Source: an uncultured Anaerotruncus sp. (GTDB lineage Bacteria; Bacillota; Clostridia; Oscillospirales; CAG-272). From it: a stretch of 28,689 bases of DNA. The stretch covers positions 1 through 28,689 of the forward strand of contig CAJLZE010000025.1 in NCBI GenBank assembly GCA_905210995.1. The letters run 5' to 3'. The notes beneath the pieces are model-generated. The model was not told where the DNA came from. It ran no database searches and worked only from the letters and a program-made list of their open reading frames with translations. The translations under genes and the position numbers were made by a program. This document shows positions 1 through 8,176 of the stretch, piece after piece; position 1 is the first letter of the stretch, and each line of letters opens with the position of its first letter.

Positions 1-66
1 GGCAAGCCGAACAGTCATAAGGCACACGAGGTGCTGCACACCTCATACATAAAGCGCGGTCTCTGA
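1..66 (+). CDS. 3' end of an unidentified protein-coding gene (partial)
   Basis: The first frame is open from base 1 to a TGA at 64-66 and ends ...HEVLHTSYIKRGL. The codons resemble those of neighbouring genes. A strong hairpin followed by a T-rich stretch begins 12 bases after the stop, as expected for the end of a transcription unit. Only about 21 residues are visible and I do not recognise the family. The call rests mainly on position relative to the terminator. Confidence 0.45.
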   Translation, partial: GKPNSHKAHEVLHTSYIKRGL

Positions 67-78
67 TAAGTACGCGCA

Positions 79-124
79 AATAAGCCAACACCCCTGCGCC
101 GCGGCGCAGGGGTGTTGGCTTATT
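79..124. terminator. Intrinsic terminator, 22-bp perfect inverted repeat
   Basis: The arms 79-100 and 103-124 are exact reverse complements, with a GC-rich core around CCTGCGCC/GGCGCAGG. On the plus strand the hairpin is followed by GTTTGTTTATTTTTTA, a good U-tract. It therefore terminates the gene entering from the left. It also lies directly downstream of the minus-strand TraX-like gene, so it may serve both convergent units. On the minus strand the U-tract is poorer. Confidence 0.85.
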
Positions 125-130
125 GTTTGT

Positions 131-783
131 TTATTTTTTACCGAACAAAAACGATAACAGCAGCAGGTGAAGCGGGTAAAATGCGTAAAATGAATATTGA
201 TATATCTTTGCCGATATCTTATTGCGCAGTTCAATGCCGCGGCTGCCATTGTATACCAGTATAAACGGTATCGCTGCCGCCGCGAAAAGCTGCTGAAGCT
301 CCCATGATCCGGCTTTTCGATGCTTTATGCTGAAAGCAAGAGAGCCGGGCAGGGAAGGCGAGAGCTTGCCGAGCAAAAGCGTTGCATAGTCGAGCAGCAA
401 AAAGCGCGCGGCAAACAGAAGCCCCGAAATGATGAACATTGAAACGAAAAATCCGCGCCGCCCGCGTGCTTCCTCCGTGTGTCGGTAAACATTACGGCAA
501 GAAGTCCCAGAGCAAGCGTGAACATTACGTTTTGTGCGAGCGTGTAGCTGCGCCCGAAAAAGCACAGATCGTATATCCGCTCCGAGATGAAGCCGAAGGC
601 GATAAGGCGCGCGGCATATCTGAACGGGTCGGAAGTTTTACGGTATCCCGATGCCACGAGATAAACGAATATCGGCATTGATATGCGTCCGACGAGGCGC
701 AGCCAGCCGATTCCCGTAAGGTAGCCCGTGTGGTCGGCAGCCATTGCAATGCAGGCTATCAGCTTCAGTATCAGTGCGCTCAT
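131..783 (-). pseudogene. TraX-family membrane protein, frameshifted
   Basis: The TraX family comprises multi-span membrane proteins, named for the F-plasmid pilin acetylase; chromosomal Firmicute members have no settled role. The N-terminal half (from ATG 781-783) reads MSALILKLIACIAMAADHTG... and IGWLRLVGRISMPIFVYLVA, typical of TraX. It then runs into low-complexity nonsense. The C-terminal half, in another frame, reads ...FYAFYPLHLLLL, the family's closing signature, and stops at 131-133. The switch falls in the GC-rich run around 452-466 and fits loss of one base. The middle also looks shorter than in usual members. The start lies 3 bases after the xpt stop, so the two were co-transcribed. 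It is a pseudogene or an assembly error. Confidence 0.7.
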
Positions 784-786
784 CGG

Positions 787-1362
787 TCAGTCGTCAAGAA
801 TGACCATGTTTCCGTCGGAGTCAAGCCCGATCCTCACGAGCGAGTGAAGGTCGATATTCATTTCCCTTATGCGCTCGCCGCCGGGCTGGAACGCCTTTTC
901 GATGCATATACCGGCGCCCACTACCTCGGCACCCGCCTGATGGGTTATGTCGATGAGCCCCTTCAGCGCCTCGCCGTCGGCAAGAAAATCGTCAATGAGA
1001 AGCACGCGGTCGTCGGCTGAGATATATTTCTTTTCAACGCGCACGTCGAACACGGTGCCGCGTGTGAAAGAGCGGACGAGCGACGAATATGTATCTCCCG
1101 AGAGGTTGCGGGACTGCGACTTTTTGGCAAACAGCACGTCAACTCCGAAATAGCGTGCCGCAAGGCAGGCAATGCCGATGCCCGATGCTTCGACGGTGAG
1201 TATGAGAGTAGGCTTTTTGTCAGCGAATATTCTATAAAACTCCTCGCCTATGCGGTCTATCAGCTCGGTGTTCATGCGGTGGTTCAGAAAGCCCGAAACG
1301 ACCACAACACCGCCAGGACGAAGCTCGCCGTGTTCTTTTATCATCTGCTTCAGCAGTTCCAT
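787..1362 (-). CDS. xpt: Xanthine phosphoribosyltransferase
   Basis: Cytosolic purine salvage enzyme converting xanthine and PRPP to XMP. The 191 residues match the family's usual length. The N-terminus MELLKQMIKEHGELRPGG and the FLNH segment near 25-28 are typical of Xpt. The TVEASGIG segment near 57-63 also fits. The PRPP-binding loop VLLIDDFLADG is at about 120-130 and is clear. GGAGGT sits about 5-10 bases before the ATG. A sigma-A-like promoter lies about 50 bases upstream. The TraX-like gene follows within 3 bases. Many Firmicute xpt genes carry a purine riboswitch; here the predicted leader of about 40 bases is too short and I see no aptamer motif, so control is probably different. Confidence 0.95.
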   Translation of the reverse strand: MELLKQMIKEHGELRPGGVVVVSGFLNHRMNTELIDRIGEEFYRIFADKKPTLILTVEASGIGIACLAARYFGVDVLFAKKSQSRNLSGDTYSSLVRSFTRGTVFDVRVEKKYISADDRVLLIDDFLADGEALKGLIDITHQAGAEVVGAGICIEKAFQPGGERIREMNIDLHSLVRIGLDSDGNMVILDD

Positions 1363-1411
1363 AAAGTACCTCCGGAATGATAATGATAAGATGAAATTCT
1401 GAATAATAAAT

Positions 1412-1440
1412 ATTATACATCAAAACGGCGTTGCGGTAAA
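1412..1440 (-). promoter_or_regulatory. Predicted sigma-A promoter of xpt
   Basis: On the minus strand, -35 TTTACC (1435-1440) is followed by a 17-base spacer and -10 TATAAT (1412-1417). Transcription would start near 1405, giving a leader of about 40 bases before the xpt ATG at 1362. Confidence 0.6.
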
Positions 1441-1543
1441 TAGTATTGCGGCGATTTTCGCTTCTTTTTTTGCTTTTTTGCGCGCCGATGGGTACATTTC
1501 GCTGCAATGGAGGTCCCCATGCGCCGGTGAGGAGTATTTCTGA

Positions 1544-1563
1544 GATTTTTCACGTGAAAAATC
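1544..1563. promoter_or_regulatory. 20-bp perfect palindrome, possible operator
   Basis: GATTTTTCAC and its exact reverse complement GTGAAAAATC abut at 1544-1563, eleven bases upstream of the -35 box of the DivIVA-domain operon. It is AT-rich with no T-tract of terminator type, so an operator is more likely than a terminator. The rest of the 293-base gap 1363-1655 holds the two divergent promoters and no gene I can support. Confidence 0.5.
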
Positions 1564-1573
1564 AAAAAAATAA

Positions 1574-1602
1574 TTGATTAGTCAGCCGTTTTGTGCTAAA
1601 AT
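1574..1602 (+). promoter_or_regulatory. Predicted sigma-A promoter of the divIVA-like operon
   Basis: -35 TTGATT (1574-1579), 17-base spacer, and extended -10 TGCTAAAAT with the hexamer at 1597-1602. The first gene starts at 1656, with AAAGGA at about 1640-1645 as ribosome site. Confidence 0.7.
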
Positions 1603-1655
1603 GTAAAAGGAAAAAGAATGCGCTTTATTATTACTATTGAAAGGAATTACCGGGT

Positions 1656-2705
1656 ATGAAAAAAGTACTGTTCCGCAGCGCGGTGTCGGGCTATAACAGG
1701 GATGATGTAAACGAATTTATTGCCGAGACCGATGCCCGTCACGCAGACGAGGCGGAGGCAGCCGCGAAACGGATAGCAGAGCTTGAAGCGGAGCTTGAGA
1801 CCAACAAAAACATTTACGAGATGAAAATATCCGGGCTTAACGAGCTGCTTGAAAAATCGAGCGCCGAGGCAAAGCGCGCAGCTCTTGACTCGGAGAAAAA
1901 GCTTGCCGATATACAGGCGAGCTCCGCGCGCGAGCTTGCGGGTGCGCGTAATGATGCGGCATCGGCACGGCAGCGCAGCGAGGAGCTGAAAAAGAAGCTG
2001 TCGGACGCCGAGGCGCGCATCTCACGTCAGAATGACGAGGTGAAGAAGATACGCGAGATGAACGGCGTTCAGAAGAACGTCGGGATATCCGATGCCGAGC
2101 TTGCCGACCTTCGCCGCCGTGCAGCGGCATATGATAAGCTTATGGCGGGTGCGGGCTCTGTGCCGCAGTCGGGGGCGGCAGCCGAGGCGGACAATGTGAT
2201 ACGTTCCGCACGCGCGGAGGCTGCAAGCATACGCCGCGAGGCAATGCAGAGCAATTCGGAAACGCTTGAGGAGGCACGGCGCCGCCTTGACAGCGAGCTT
2301 GCGGAGATATATGATACGATAAGGCGCACGGCAAACGAGGGCGTGGAGGAGATCCTTGCCTGTATGCGTGCCGCAGAGGAGAATACCGGGAAGATCGGCG
2401 AGCAGCTTCGCGCACAGAGCCGCGACGCGGTGGCGCGTGTGGAAAATATGCGTGCAGAGCTTGATGCGTCGATAGCAAAAAAGCTTGAGAGCCCACGTCC
2501 GGCGTCGAATGCTGACGCTGCCGACGATACCGCAAAAACGCCGACAGGGATGTCTTTGAGCGCCAAGGATGAGCCCCGTCCGCAAGCCTCGACAGCAGAG
2601 AGCCGTTCTGTGAGGCGTCAGGGGCGCCCTGCGAATGTCAACGGGGCAAAAACGCGACGTGACCAGCACGGTGAAGGTCTCTTCCGCTTCGGGCGCAGAA
2701 AATGA
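1656..2705 (+). CDS. DivIVA-domain coiled-coil protein
   Basis: DivIVA/GpsB-type proteins bind curved or dividing membrane and recruit cell-division or wall-synthesis partners. The N-terminus FRSAVSGYNRDDVNEFI (about 6-22) matches the DivIVA domain signature. Residues about 28-150 and 180-270 are Glu/Ala/Arg/Lys-rich heptad-like coiled coil. The last 70 residues are a disordered, Ala/Pro/Arg-rich tail ending LFRFGRRK. At 349 residues it is longer than classical DivIVA (about 165-230), so it belongs to the broader DivIVA-domain group and not necessarily the pole-targeting orthologue. It is first in a five-gene operon, and its stop overlaps the next start as ATGA. Confidence 0.75.
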   Translation: MKKVLFRSAVSGYNRDDVNEFIAETDARHADEAEAAAKRIAELEAELETNKNIYEMKISGLNELLEKSSAEAKRAALDSEKKLADIQASSARELAGARNDAASARQRSEELKKKLSDAEARISRQNDEVKKIREMNGVQKNVGISDAELADLRRRAAAYDKLMAGAGSVPQSGAAAEADNVIRSARAEAASIRREAMQSNSETLEEARRRLDSELAEIYDTIRRTANEGVEEILACMRAAEENTGKIGEQLRAQSRDAVARVENMRAELDASIAKKLESPRPASNADAADDTAKTPTGMSLSAKDEPRPQASTAESRSVRRQGRPANVNGAKTRRDQHGEGLFRFGRRK

Positions 2706-3595
2706 ATATAGGCGAAAGAATACGGGCGCTGCGCAATGCGAAAATGATGACGCAGACAGAGCTTGCGGGAAAGCAGATAACAAGAAATATGCTTTCGCGC
2801 ATCGAAAACGGCTCGGCGCTGCCGTCCCTTTCAACGATAATGTACCTTGCGGCGCGGCTCGGTGTTCCGGCAGGCTTTCTGCTTGCCGAGGAGGGCGATG
2901 AGTTCTACTATAAAAAAATGAACGCGATGCCGAACATCAAGCGTGCCTATACCGCGGGGGATTTCAGGATATGTCGTGACATATGTATGTCCCTCGGCGG
3001 CAGTGACGATGAGATAAGCAGTCTTATCTGCCTTTGCTCGTTCAATATGGCAAAGGAGAAATTCTGCGAGGGGAAGCTTGCCGACGCAGTGGAGCTTTTT
3101 GAAGAAGTGTCGGCACAAAAGACCTCCACAATGTATCCGATGGTCGGCATTACCGAGACCGCGGCGGTATACCTTGCGTATATACGCGATATTTCACCGT
3201 CGCTGTATTCGGATTATCAGGATGATGCGCGTCCGGTATCTGCCGAGGCGATGATAGACCCGTTCTGCCGTTATTATTCGGTGCTGCGGGCGCTTGACGG
3301 CGAAAGCGGCAGCGTTCTGGCGAAACTGTATCTTGAACGTGCATCGGCTGAGGAAGGGCAGTACGCCGCTCACATCCGAGCGCGCGTTGCCATAGGAAAG
3401 CAGAACTATCAGGAGGCATACGGCGAGTTGCGGTCGCTCCTTACGGGCGAGGGCGAGGTCGCCGCGCCGATGATGTATTTTATTTTTTCGGATCTTGAGC
3501 GCTGTTGCAGCGCAATGTCCGATTATCGCGGCGCGTACGAGTATTCGAGCGACAAGATGGGTCTGCTTGAAAAATTCCTGCGTTTGCGTTCGTGA
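2702..3595 (+). CDS. XRE-family regulator with TPR-like C-terminal domain
   Basis: Residues about 4-60 form a canonical XRE helix-turn-helix (IGERIRALRNAKMMTQTELA ... LSRIENGSALPSLSTIMYLA). The rest, about 75-297, is alpha-helical. Repeated patterns such as AYTAGDFRICRDIC, FCEGKLADAVELFEEV and AIGKQNYQEAYGELRSLL look like TPR units. This layout resembles the Rgg/PlcR/MutR group, where the helical domain often senses a peptide; no peptide gene is seen here. The ATG overlaps the TGA of the DivIVA-domain gene, so the two are translationally coupled. It may act on the 20-bp palindrome upstream of the operon, which is inference. Confidence 0.8.
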   Translation: MNIGERIRALRNAKMMTQTELAGKQITRNMLSRIENGSALPSLSTIMYLAARLGVPAGFLLAEEGDEFYYKKMNAMPNIKRAYTAGDFRICRDICMSLGGSDDEISSLICLCSFNMAKEKFCEGKLADAVELFEEVSAQKTSTMYPMVGITETAAVYLAYIRDISPSLYSDYQDDARPVSAEAMIDPFCRYYSVLRALDGESGSVLAKLYLERASAEEGQYAAHIRARVAIGKQNYQEAYGELRSLLTGEGEVAAPMMYFIFSDLERCCSAMSDYRGAYEYSSDKMGLLEKFLRLRS

Positions 3596-3614
3596 CAAAA
3601 ACGGAGTGTGATCT

Positions 3615-3983
3615 ATGCGTATCAGGTCATGTGTATGCGCATTTGTCTGTTTTGCGCTCTGTTTTCTTGCCGCGTGTTCGCCGTACTCCGCGGGGCGACC
3701 GGATTTTGATGCCGGTGAAACTCTGACGCCGGAGGATATGGAGTCGATAATCGCGGCGGTATCCGAAAAGGAAGCCGAGACTACCGTGAAGTATGCTCCC
3801 GTAACCGACGAGAGCGGTGGGACGGTGGTATTCTGGACCGAATCGGGCAAGGTGTGGCATGTAAGCCGCGAATGTCCGTCTTTAAAAAAATCAACAAATA
3901 TAAAATCAGGAAATCTGACCGATGCCGAGACGGCGGGAAAGAAAAAGAGCTGTTCGGTATGCGGTAAGGGGGCAACAAAGTGA
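3615..3983 (+). CDS. Small lipoprotein with Cys/His zinc-site-like motif
   Basis: 122 residues. The signal peptide ends in a lipobox (LAAC, Cys21), so it should be membrane-anchored and face outside. The C-terminal part has the arrangement VFWTESGKVWHVSRECPSL ... SCSVCG. This gives His82, Cys87, Cys113 and Cys116, a pattern seen in small extracellular domains of Gram-positive bacteria and at the ends of some secreted nucleases, probably a structural metal site. No enzyme domain is present. GGAG lies 8 bases before the ATG. The next gene starts on a GTG overlapping the TGA. Function unknown. Confidence 0.75.
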   Translation: MRIRSCVCAFVCFALCFLAACSPYSAGRPDFDAGETLTPEDMESIIAAVSEKEAETTVKYAPVTDESGGTVVFWTESGKVWHVSRECPSLKKSTNIKSGNLTDAETAGKKKSCSVCGKGATK

Positions 3984-4507
3984 TAAACGAAAATATTGTT
4001 ATCAGCAAGGCGACAAGGCGCGATACCGACGACATAATGGTCGTTATCGAGGAAGCGCGCGAAAGCATCGGACGGCTCGGGATAGACCAGTGGCAGTACG
4101 GATATCCCAACCGTGAGGTCGTGCTCAAGGATATTGACGCGGGTGTGTCCTTTATTGCCCGCGACAAGGATACCGGCGCGCTGTGCGGCACATTTGCAGC
4201 TATCGGCAGCGACCCGTCATACGAAAACATATTTGAGGGCGCATGGCTGACCGACGGGTCGTATATCGCTCTTCACCGCTTCTGCGTGGCGCGGGCTTAC
4301 CGCGGCATGGGTGTCAGCGACACCATAATCGGATATCTGAAAGAATATTGCGCAGAGCACGGCATAGGCAGCCTCAGAGTTGATACTCATCACGGTAACT
4401 ATCCGATGATACGGATGCTCGAACGCGCGGGATTCACCCGCTGCGGCGTTGTTTATCTCCGCAACGGCGAGCATCGTGTGGCATACGAGCTTCCGATAGC
4501 GGACTGA
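3980..4507 (+). CDS. GNAT-family N-acetyltransferase
   Basis: A 175-residue GCN5-type acetyltransferase using acetyl-CoA; the substrate cannot be read from sequence. The acetyl-CoA motif A is RFCVARAYRGMGVSDTIIGY (about 100-119), with the R-x-x-G-x-G-like pyrophosphate loop at YRGMGVSD. Motif B is seen at GNYPMIRMLERAGFTRCG (about 139-156). The start is GTG at 3980-3982, sharing bases with the TGA of the lipoprotein gene, which fits tight coupling. The SGNH gene begins 1 base after its stop. Confidence 0.85.
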   Translation: MINENIVISKATRRDTDDIMVVIEEARESIGRLGIDQWQYGYPNREVVLKDIDAGVSFIARDKDTGALCGTFAAIGSDPSYENIFEGAWLTDGSYIALHRFCVARAYRGMGVSDTIIGYLKEYCAEHGIGSLRVDTHHGNYPMIRMLERAGFTRCGVVYLRNGEHRVAYELPIAD

Positions 4508-4508
4508 T

Positions 4509-5249
4509 ATGCTTAACCTGAAAAAAGGGGGCCGTGTTTGCTTTCTCGGTGATTCGATAACAGAAGGAGTCGGTGTCGGCGAAGGAGAAAGATATTTTGA
4601 CTTTCTTTCCGCGATGCTTGAGATCGAGACGGTGGGCTTCGGCGTAAATGGCGCTCAGCTTTCGGGAGTTGAAAAGCAGGCTGCGCGTGTTTACGAAATG
4701 TTCGGAGACGATGTTGACGCGATATTCGTTTTTGCGGGCACAAATGATTTTTACGGCGGTGTTCCTATCGGCAGCACGTTCACCGAACACAGCGAGACGG
4801 TCATAGTCAAGCGCGACGACGGAGGAGAGCCTCTCGTCACCAATGAGCGACGTGTGCGTGAGTTCTGCATGGACTCAAAAACGGTATGCGGCAGGCTCAA
4901 CCGCGTGCTTTCGTTCCTCAAGCATTGCTACCACGATAAGCTCATAGTGCTTATGACGCCGATACACCGCGCGTATGCGACTTTCGGCAACAGCAACATT
5001 CAGTACAGCGAGCTTTATGCAAACTCGGCGGGAGTGTTTTTTGAGGACTACATAAAGGCTGTAAGAGAAGCGGCAGACGTTTGGTCGGTGTCTCTTATCG
5101 ACCTTTACCGCGAGAGCGGACTTTTTCCGCTGTTTGACGAAAGCGCTTCGGAATTTTTCGTGAATACCGAGACCGACCGCCTGCATCTCAACCGGCGCGG
5201 GCACCTCCGCATTGCAGAGGTGATCGCGGCTAATGTGTGCAGCCGATGA
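4509..5249 (+). CDS. SGNH/GDSL-family hydrolase
   Basis: Esterase or lipase fold of 246 residues. Block I GDSIT carries the likely nucleophile Ser16. Block II has the oxyanion glycine and NGAQ region near 47-50. Block III is GTND (77-80). Block V is DRLHLN with Asp223 and His226 completing the triad. No signal peptide is visible, so it is probably cytosolic, acting on an acyl or acetyl ester that I cannot name. It closes the DivIVA-domain operon and is followed by a strong bidirectional terminator. A second, unrelated-looking SGNH protein occurs at 27068-27769. Confidence 0.85.
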   Translation: MLNLKKGGRVCFLGDSITEGVGVGEGERYFDFLSAMLEIETVGFGVNGAQLSGVEKQAARVYEMFGDDVDAIFVFAGTNDFYGGVPIGSTFTEHSETVIVKRDDGGEPLVTNERRVREFCMDSKTVCGRLNRVLSFLKHCYHDKLIVLMTPIHRAYATFGNSNIQYSELYANSAGVFFEDYIKAVREAADVWSVSLIDLYRESGLFPLFDESASEFFVNTETDRLHLNRRGHLRIAEVIAANVCSR

Positions 5250-5257
5250 CGGCGTAA

Positions 5258-5312
5258 CAACAACACAATAACGGCGCGGTGCCGCAAGCACCGCGCCGTT
5301 ATTGTGTTGTTG
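5258..5312. terminator. Bidirectional intrinsic terminator, 25-bp perfect stem
   Basis: The arms 5258-5282 and 5288-5312 are exact reverse complements around the loop CGCAA. The GC-rich core (ACGGCGCGGTGC) is flanked by an AT-rich outer stem. It sits between the converging ends of the SGNH gene (plus) and the P-type ATPase gene (minus), so it serves both operons. Confidence 0.9.
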
Positions 5313-5317
5313 TATCG

Positions 5318-7222
5318 TCAGCGTGTTCTCAGGATCCTTGAGCTGTTGATAAGCACGGCAAATGCGCCGCAGTTGTGCAGGATCGATCCGGCAAGGGCGC
5401 TTATAACGCCGAATGCCGAAAGACCTATCATGCAGGCGCTGATACCGATGGAGAGCGCAAGGTTCTGGTATATCGTTTTGCGTGTACGGCGTGCGAGCCG
5501 CATTGCAAACGGTATGTTTTCGAGATTGTTGTTCATGAGGGCGATGTCTGAGGACTGGATCGCAAGGTCGGAGCCCATGGCGCCCATTGAGATACCGACG
5601 TCAGCCTCGCGCAGCGCGAGCGCGTCGTTTATGCCGTCACCGACGGCAAGCACGCGGTGATCCTTTTTCAACTCGCGCATATGGTCGTATTTGTCCTGCG
5701 GCAGAAGCTGTGCGTAAAGCGTGTCAATGCCGACAGCTTCGCATATTGCCCGTGCCGGTGCTTCACGGTCGCCTGTAAGCATAACGGTCTCGGTAATGCC
5801 AAGCGCATTCAGCTCCTTTATGCTATCGGCGGCGTTTTCGCGCACCGTATCGCCGAAGCTGAGGTATCCGAGCAGCCTGCCGTTCTTCTCGACATAGCTT
5901 ACGCTGCCGCCGGCATTATCGCCGAAGCCGTCCCGGATGTCGCAGAATCCGCTTATCCACTCGCGTTTGCCGAATCTTACCGTTGCGCCGTCAGCCGAGC
6001 TGCCCTCCATACCCATGCCGGAGATCTCTTTTATGTCAAGATCGCGGTCAAAGTTGACAGCTCTTTCACCGGCGGCGGAGACAACGGCGCGCGACACAGG
6101 GTGTGTTGACGCGGCAGCTACCGCAGACGCGGCGGAGATGACTTCATCCTCGCTCACGCCGTCGGCGCAGCCTACCTCGGTGAGTGAAAGCTCGCCTTTT
6201 GTAACGGTGCCGGTCTTGTCGAACACCACGGCGTCGATCTCGGTAAGCTCTTCGATGAATTTTGAGTTTTTGATGAGTATACCGCGTTTTGTGGCTGCCG
6301 AGAGCGCTGCAATCATAGGAGCCGAGCTGACGAGCATCTGCCCGCAGGGGCAGGATACGACAAGTATCGCTATTGCTTTGGTTATGTCGCGCGTGATGAG
6401 AGCGACAGCCGCAGCGACAGACAGAACGAACGGGATGTAGTACCGCATGAAGCGGTCGATGAGCCTTGATTCGGGAATGGAGATATTTTCGGACTTTTCA
6501 AGCAGAGAAAGTATCTTTGAAAAGGATGTATCTACGAACTCGCGGCGCACCTCAACGATTATCCTGCCGTCGATATTGACCGTTCCCGCATATACGGGAT
6601 CGCCTGACGCGGCATGAAAGGGAAGCGGCTCGCCTGTGAGCGATTTCTGGTCGATATTTGTCGTGCCCGAAACGATAACGCCGTCTATCGGGATGCCCGC
6701 GCCGGGCAGAACGACGATCTTCTGACCGACCTTCAGCGTTTTTACGTCAACGGTGCGTTCTACGCCGTTTTCAATGACGGTCGCGGTGCTCTGCTGCATT
6801 TTTTTGAGCCCGTCTATGACGTCGCGCCCGCCCATTATGCTGCGCTCCTCAAGAAAATGAGCCGCATTGAGTATCAGCGGTATCAGCACGGCAAGTATCA
6901 GGTCGCCGCTGAAAAAACAGGAGATTATCGCTATCGCAACGAGTATCTCCATTGCGTTTGTCAGATTTTTTGTGACTATTCCTTTTACCGATGCAAAAAA
7001 TACCGGAATGCCCTCAATGAGAAAGCCTGCGGTGTAGAGCAGCGCGGGAACGGTAGTGCGGGTCGGAAAAATCGCGGAATAAATAAGACCGACAATGACG
7101 CAGGATATCGCTGCGGCTCCGCTGATTATTTCGCGCCGCAGCTTTTTTTTGCCGCTGTTTGTCAGGTTGTCGCGTGACAGCGCCTCAAGGCTGTTGCCTG
7201 CCATATTATCTATGTTTTCCAT
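5318..7222 (-). CDS. P1B-type metal-transporting ATPase
   Basis: Heavy-metal P-type ATPase of 634 residues in the cell membrane. Motifs in order: TGE actuator loop (196-198), transmembrane CPC (291-293), phosphorylated Asp in DKTGT (335-339), the HP nucleotide-site dipeptide (374-375), TGD (483-485) and GDGIND (528-533). There is no N-terminal Cys-rich metal-binding domain; the first about 30 residues are polar. The ion-site helix reads SCPCGQMLVSSAP instead of the common CPCAL(V/G)..(T/A)P. The last helix has HNCGAFAVLINSSRIL, a His-Asn type seen in non-copper members. A divalent cation such as Zn, Cd or Mn is plausible; the metal is not determined. It starts 9 bases after the SPFH gene, last in the operon. 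Confidence 0.9.
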   Translation of the reverse strand: MENIDNMAGNSLEALSRDNLTNSGKKKLRREIISGAAAISCVIVGLIYSAIFPTRTTVPALLYTAGFLIEGIPVFFASVKGIVTKNLTNAMEILVAIAIISCFFSGDLILAVLIPLILNAAHFLEERSIMGGRDVIDGLKKMQQSTATVIENGVERTVDVKTLKVGQKIVVLPGAGIPIDGVIVSGTTNIDQKSLTGEPLPFHAASGDPVYAGTVNIDGRIIVEVRREFVDTSFSKILSLLEKSENISIPESRLIDRFMRYYIPFVLSVAAAVALITRDITKAIAILVVSCPCGQMLVSSAPMIAALSAATKRGILIKNSKFIEELTEIDAVVFDKTGTVTKGELSLTEVGCADGVSEDEVISAASAVAAASTHPVSRAVVSAAGERAVNFDRDLDIKEISGMGMEGSSADGATVRFGKREWISGFCDIRDGFGDNAGGSVSYVEKNGRLLGYLSFGDTVRENAADSIKELNALGITETVMLTGDREAPARAICEAVGIDTLYAQLLPQDKYDHMRELKKDHRVLAVGDGINDALALREADVGISMGAMGSDLAIQSSDIALMNNNLENIPFAMRLARRTRKTIYQNLALSIGISACMIGLSAFGVISALAGSILHNCGAFAVLINSSRILRTR

Positions 7223-7231
7223 GCAATGACC

Positions 7232-8176
7232 TCAGTTTCCGGGGATGAATATCCGCGTTTCGCCATCCTGCACGACGCGGACGGTACCGATCTTTCCGAT
7301 AGTCTCTGTCAGCTTGGTGTTGTAGATCCTTATCTTCACAAGCTCGGGACTTTGCTTGTATTCGTCGAGCACGCCCCAGAACTCGGAGAGCGAAGCGTTT
7401 GCCGACGCAACGGAGGCGGAATATTCCGAATTTGCATCTGCCTTGAGCTTGGCAGCCTGAGCCTCTGCCTGCGGGATCTGCGTTTCGCGGTATTGCTTTG
7501 CCTGCTCAAGCAGCGTTGCGGCGCGCACAGTTGCGGAGTTCACCGCGTCATATGTCGCACGCACCTCCGAGGGCATGCCTACATCTGTCAGCTCTACCGT
7601 GCCTATAGTAACGCCGATATTTGCGCGGTCGAGCTTGCTTTGCGCCTGCGAGAGCACAGCCCGCGCAAAATCGTCCTTGCCGGAGGTGAGAAGGTCGTCT
7701 ACCGCCATGCCCGCTGCTTTGTTTACCATTGCCGAGCTTACCGATGCGTCTATGATCTTCGACACATCCGCGGCGTTAAGCGCGTATGCGACGGGGTCGG
7801 TTATAACGTATTTCACCGATGCGCTGACGACGGCGATATTGCGGTCGGCGGTTATGACATACCCGTTGTTGCGCAGGGTGGTCATGTCGCCTGAGGTATA
7901 ATGCGTTTTCACCGTCTGCTCTATGACGCTGCCGGTCGGAACGGTTATCACCTCATCTATCAGGTAGGGAAAAGCGAGCAGCAGCCCCGGCTCATGGACC
8001 TGTTCTTCATATGTGCTGCCGACAAGCTTGCCGAAACGAAGCACCACAGCCACGTTGCCGCTGGCAATGACCCTGACGCCCGACAGGGCAATGAGAAGCA
8101 GCACCGCGGTGACGAGCACGAGAAAGTACTTTGTCACAGAGCCGAGTATTTCGGCAAAGAGCGAGGGCTTCTTCAT
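7232..8176 (-). CDS. SPFH/band-7 membrane protein (HflC-like, third of three)
   Basis: Stomatin/prohibitin/flotillin/HflKC-family protein, 314 residues. One N-terminal membrane helix (about 15-36) is followed by the SPFH domain. VAVVLRFGKLVGSTYEEQVH then EPGLLLAFPYLIDEV (about 43-78) is the characteristic opening. A long Ala/Glu/Gln-rich helix (about 215-270) should drive oligomerisation. SPFH proteins form ring or cage assemblies; HflKC regulates the FtsH protease in Proteobacteria, but no ftsH is in this window. The ATG overlaps the stop of the preceding SPFH gene. The ATPase gene follows within 9 bases. Confidence 0.85.
   Translation of the reverse strand: MKKPSLFAEILGSVTKYFLVLVTAVLLLIALSGVRVIASGNVAVVLRFGKLVGSTYEEQVHEPGLLLAFPYLIDEVITVPTGSVIEQTVKTHYTSGDMTTLRNNGYVITADRNIAVVSASVKYVITDPVAYALNAADVSKIIDASVSSAMVNKAAGMAVDDLLTSGKDDFARAVLSQAQSKLDRANIGVTIGTVELTDVGMPSEVRATYDAVNSATVRAATLLEQAKQYRETQIPQAEAQAAKLKADANSEYSASVASANASLSEFWGVLDEYKQSPELVKIRIYNTKLTETIGKIGTVRVVQDGETRIFIPGN

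Noticed and set aside
1363..1440. Purine riboswitch upstream of xpt
   Set aside because: The predicted promoter leaves a leader of about 40 bases and none of the conserved aptamer bases are recognisable.
1519..1530. Three-codon ORF (Met-Arg-Arg-stop) behind GGAGGT
   Set aside because: It lies upstream of the predicted operon promoter, so it would not be in that mRNA, and three codons carry no coding evidence.
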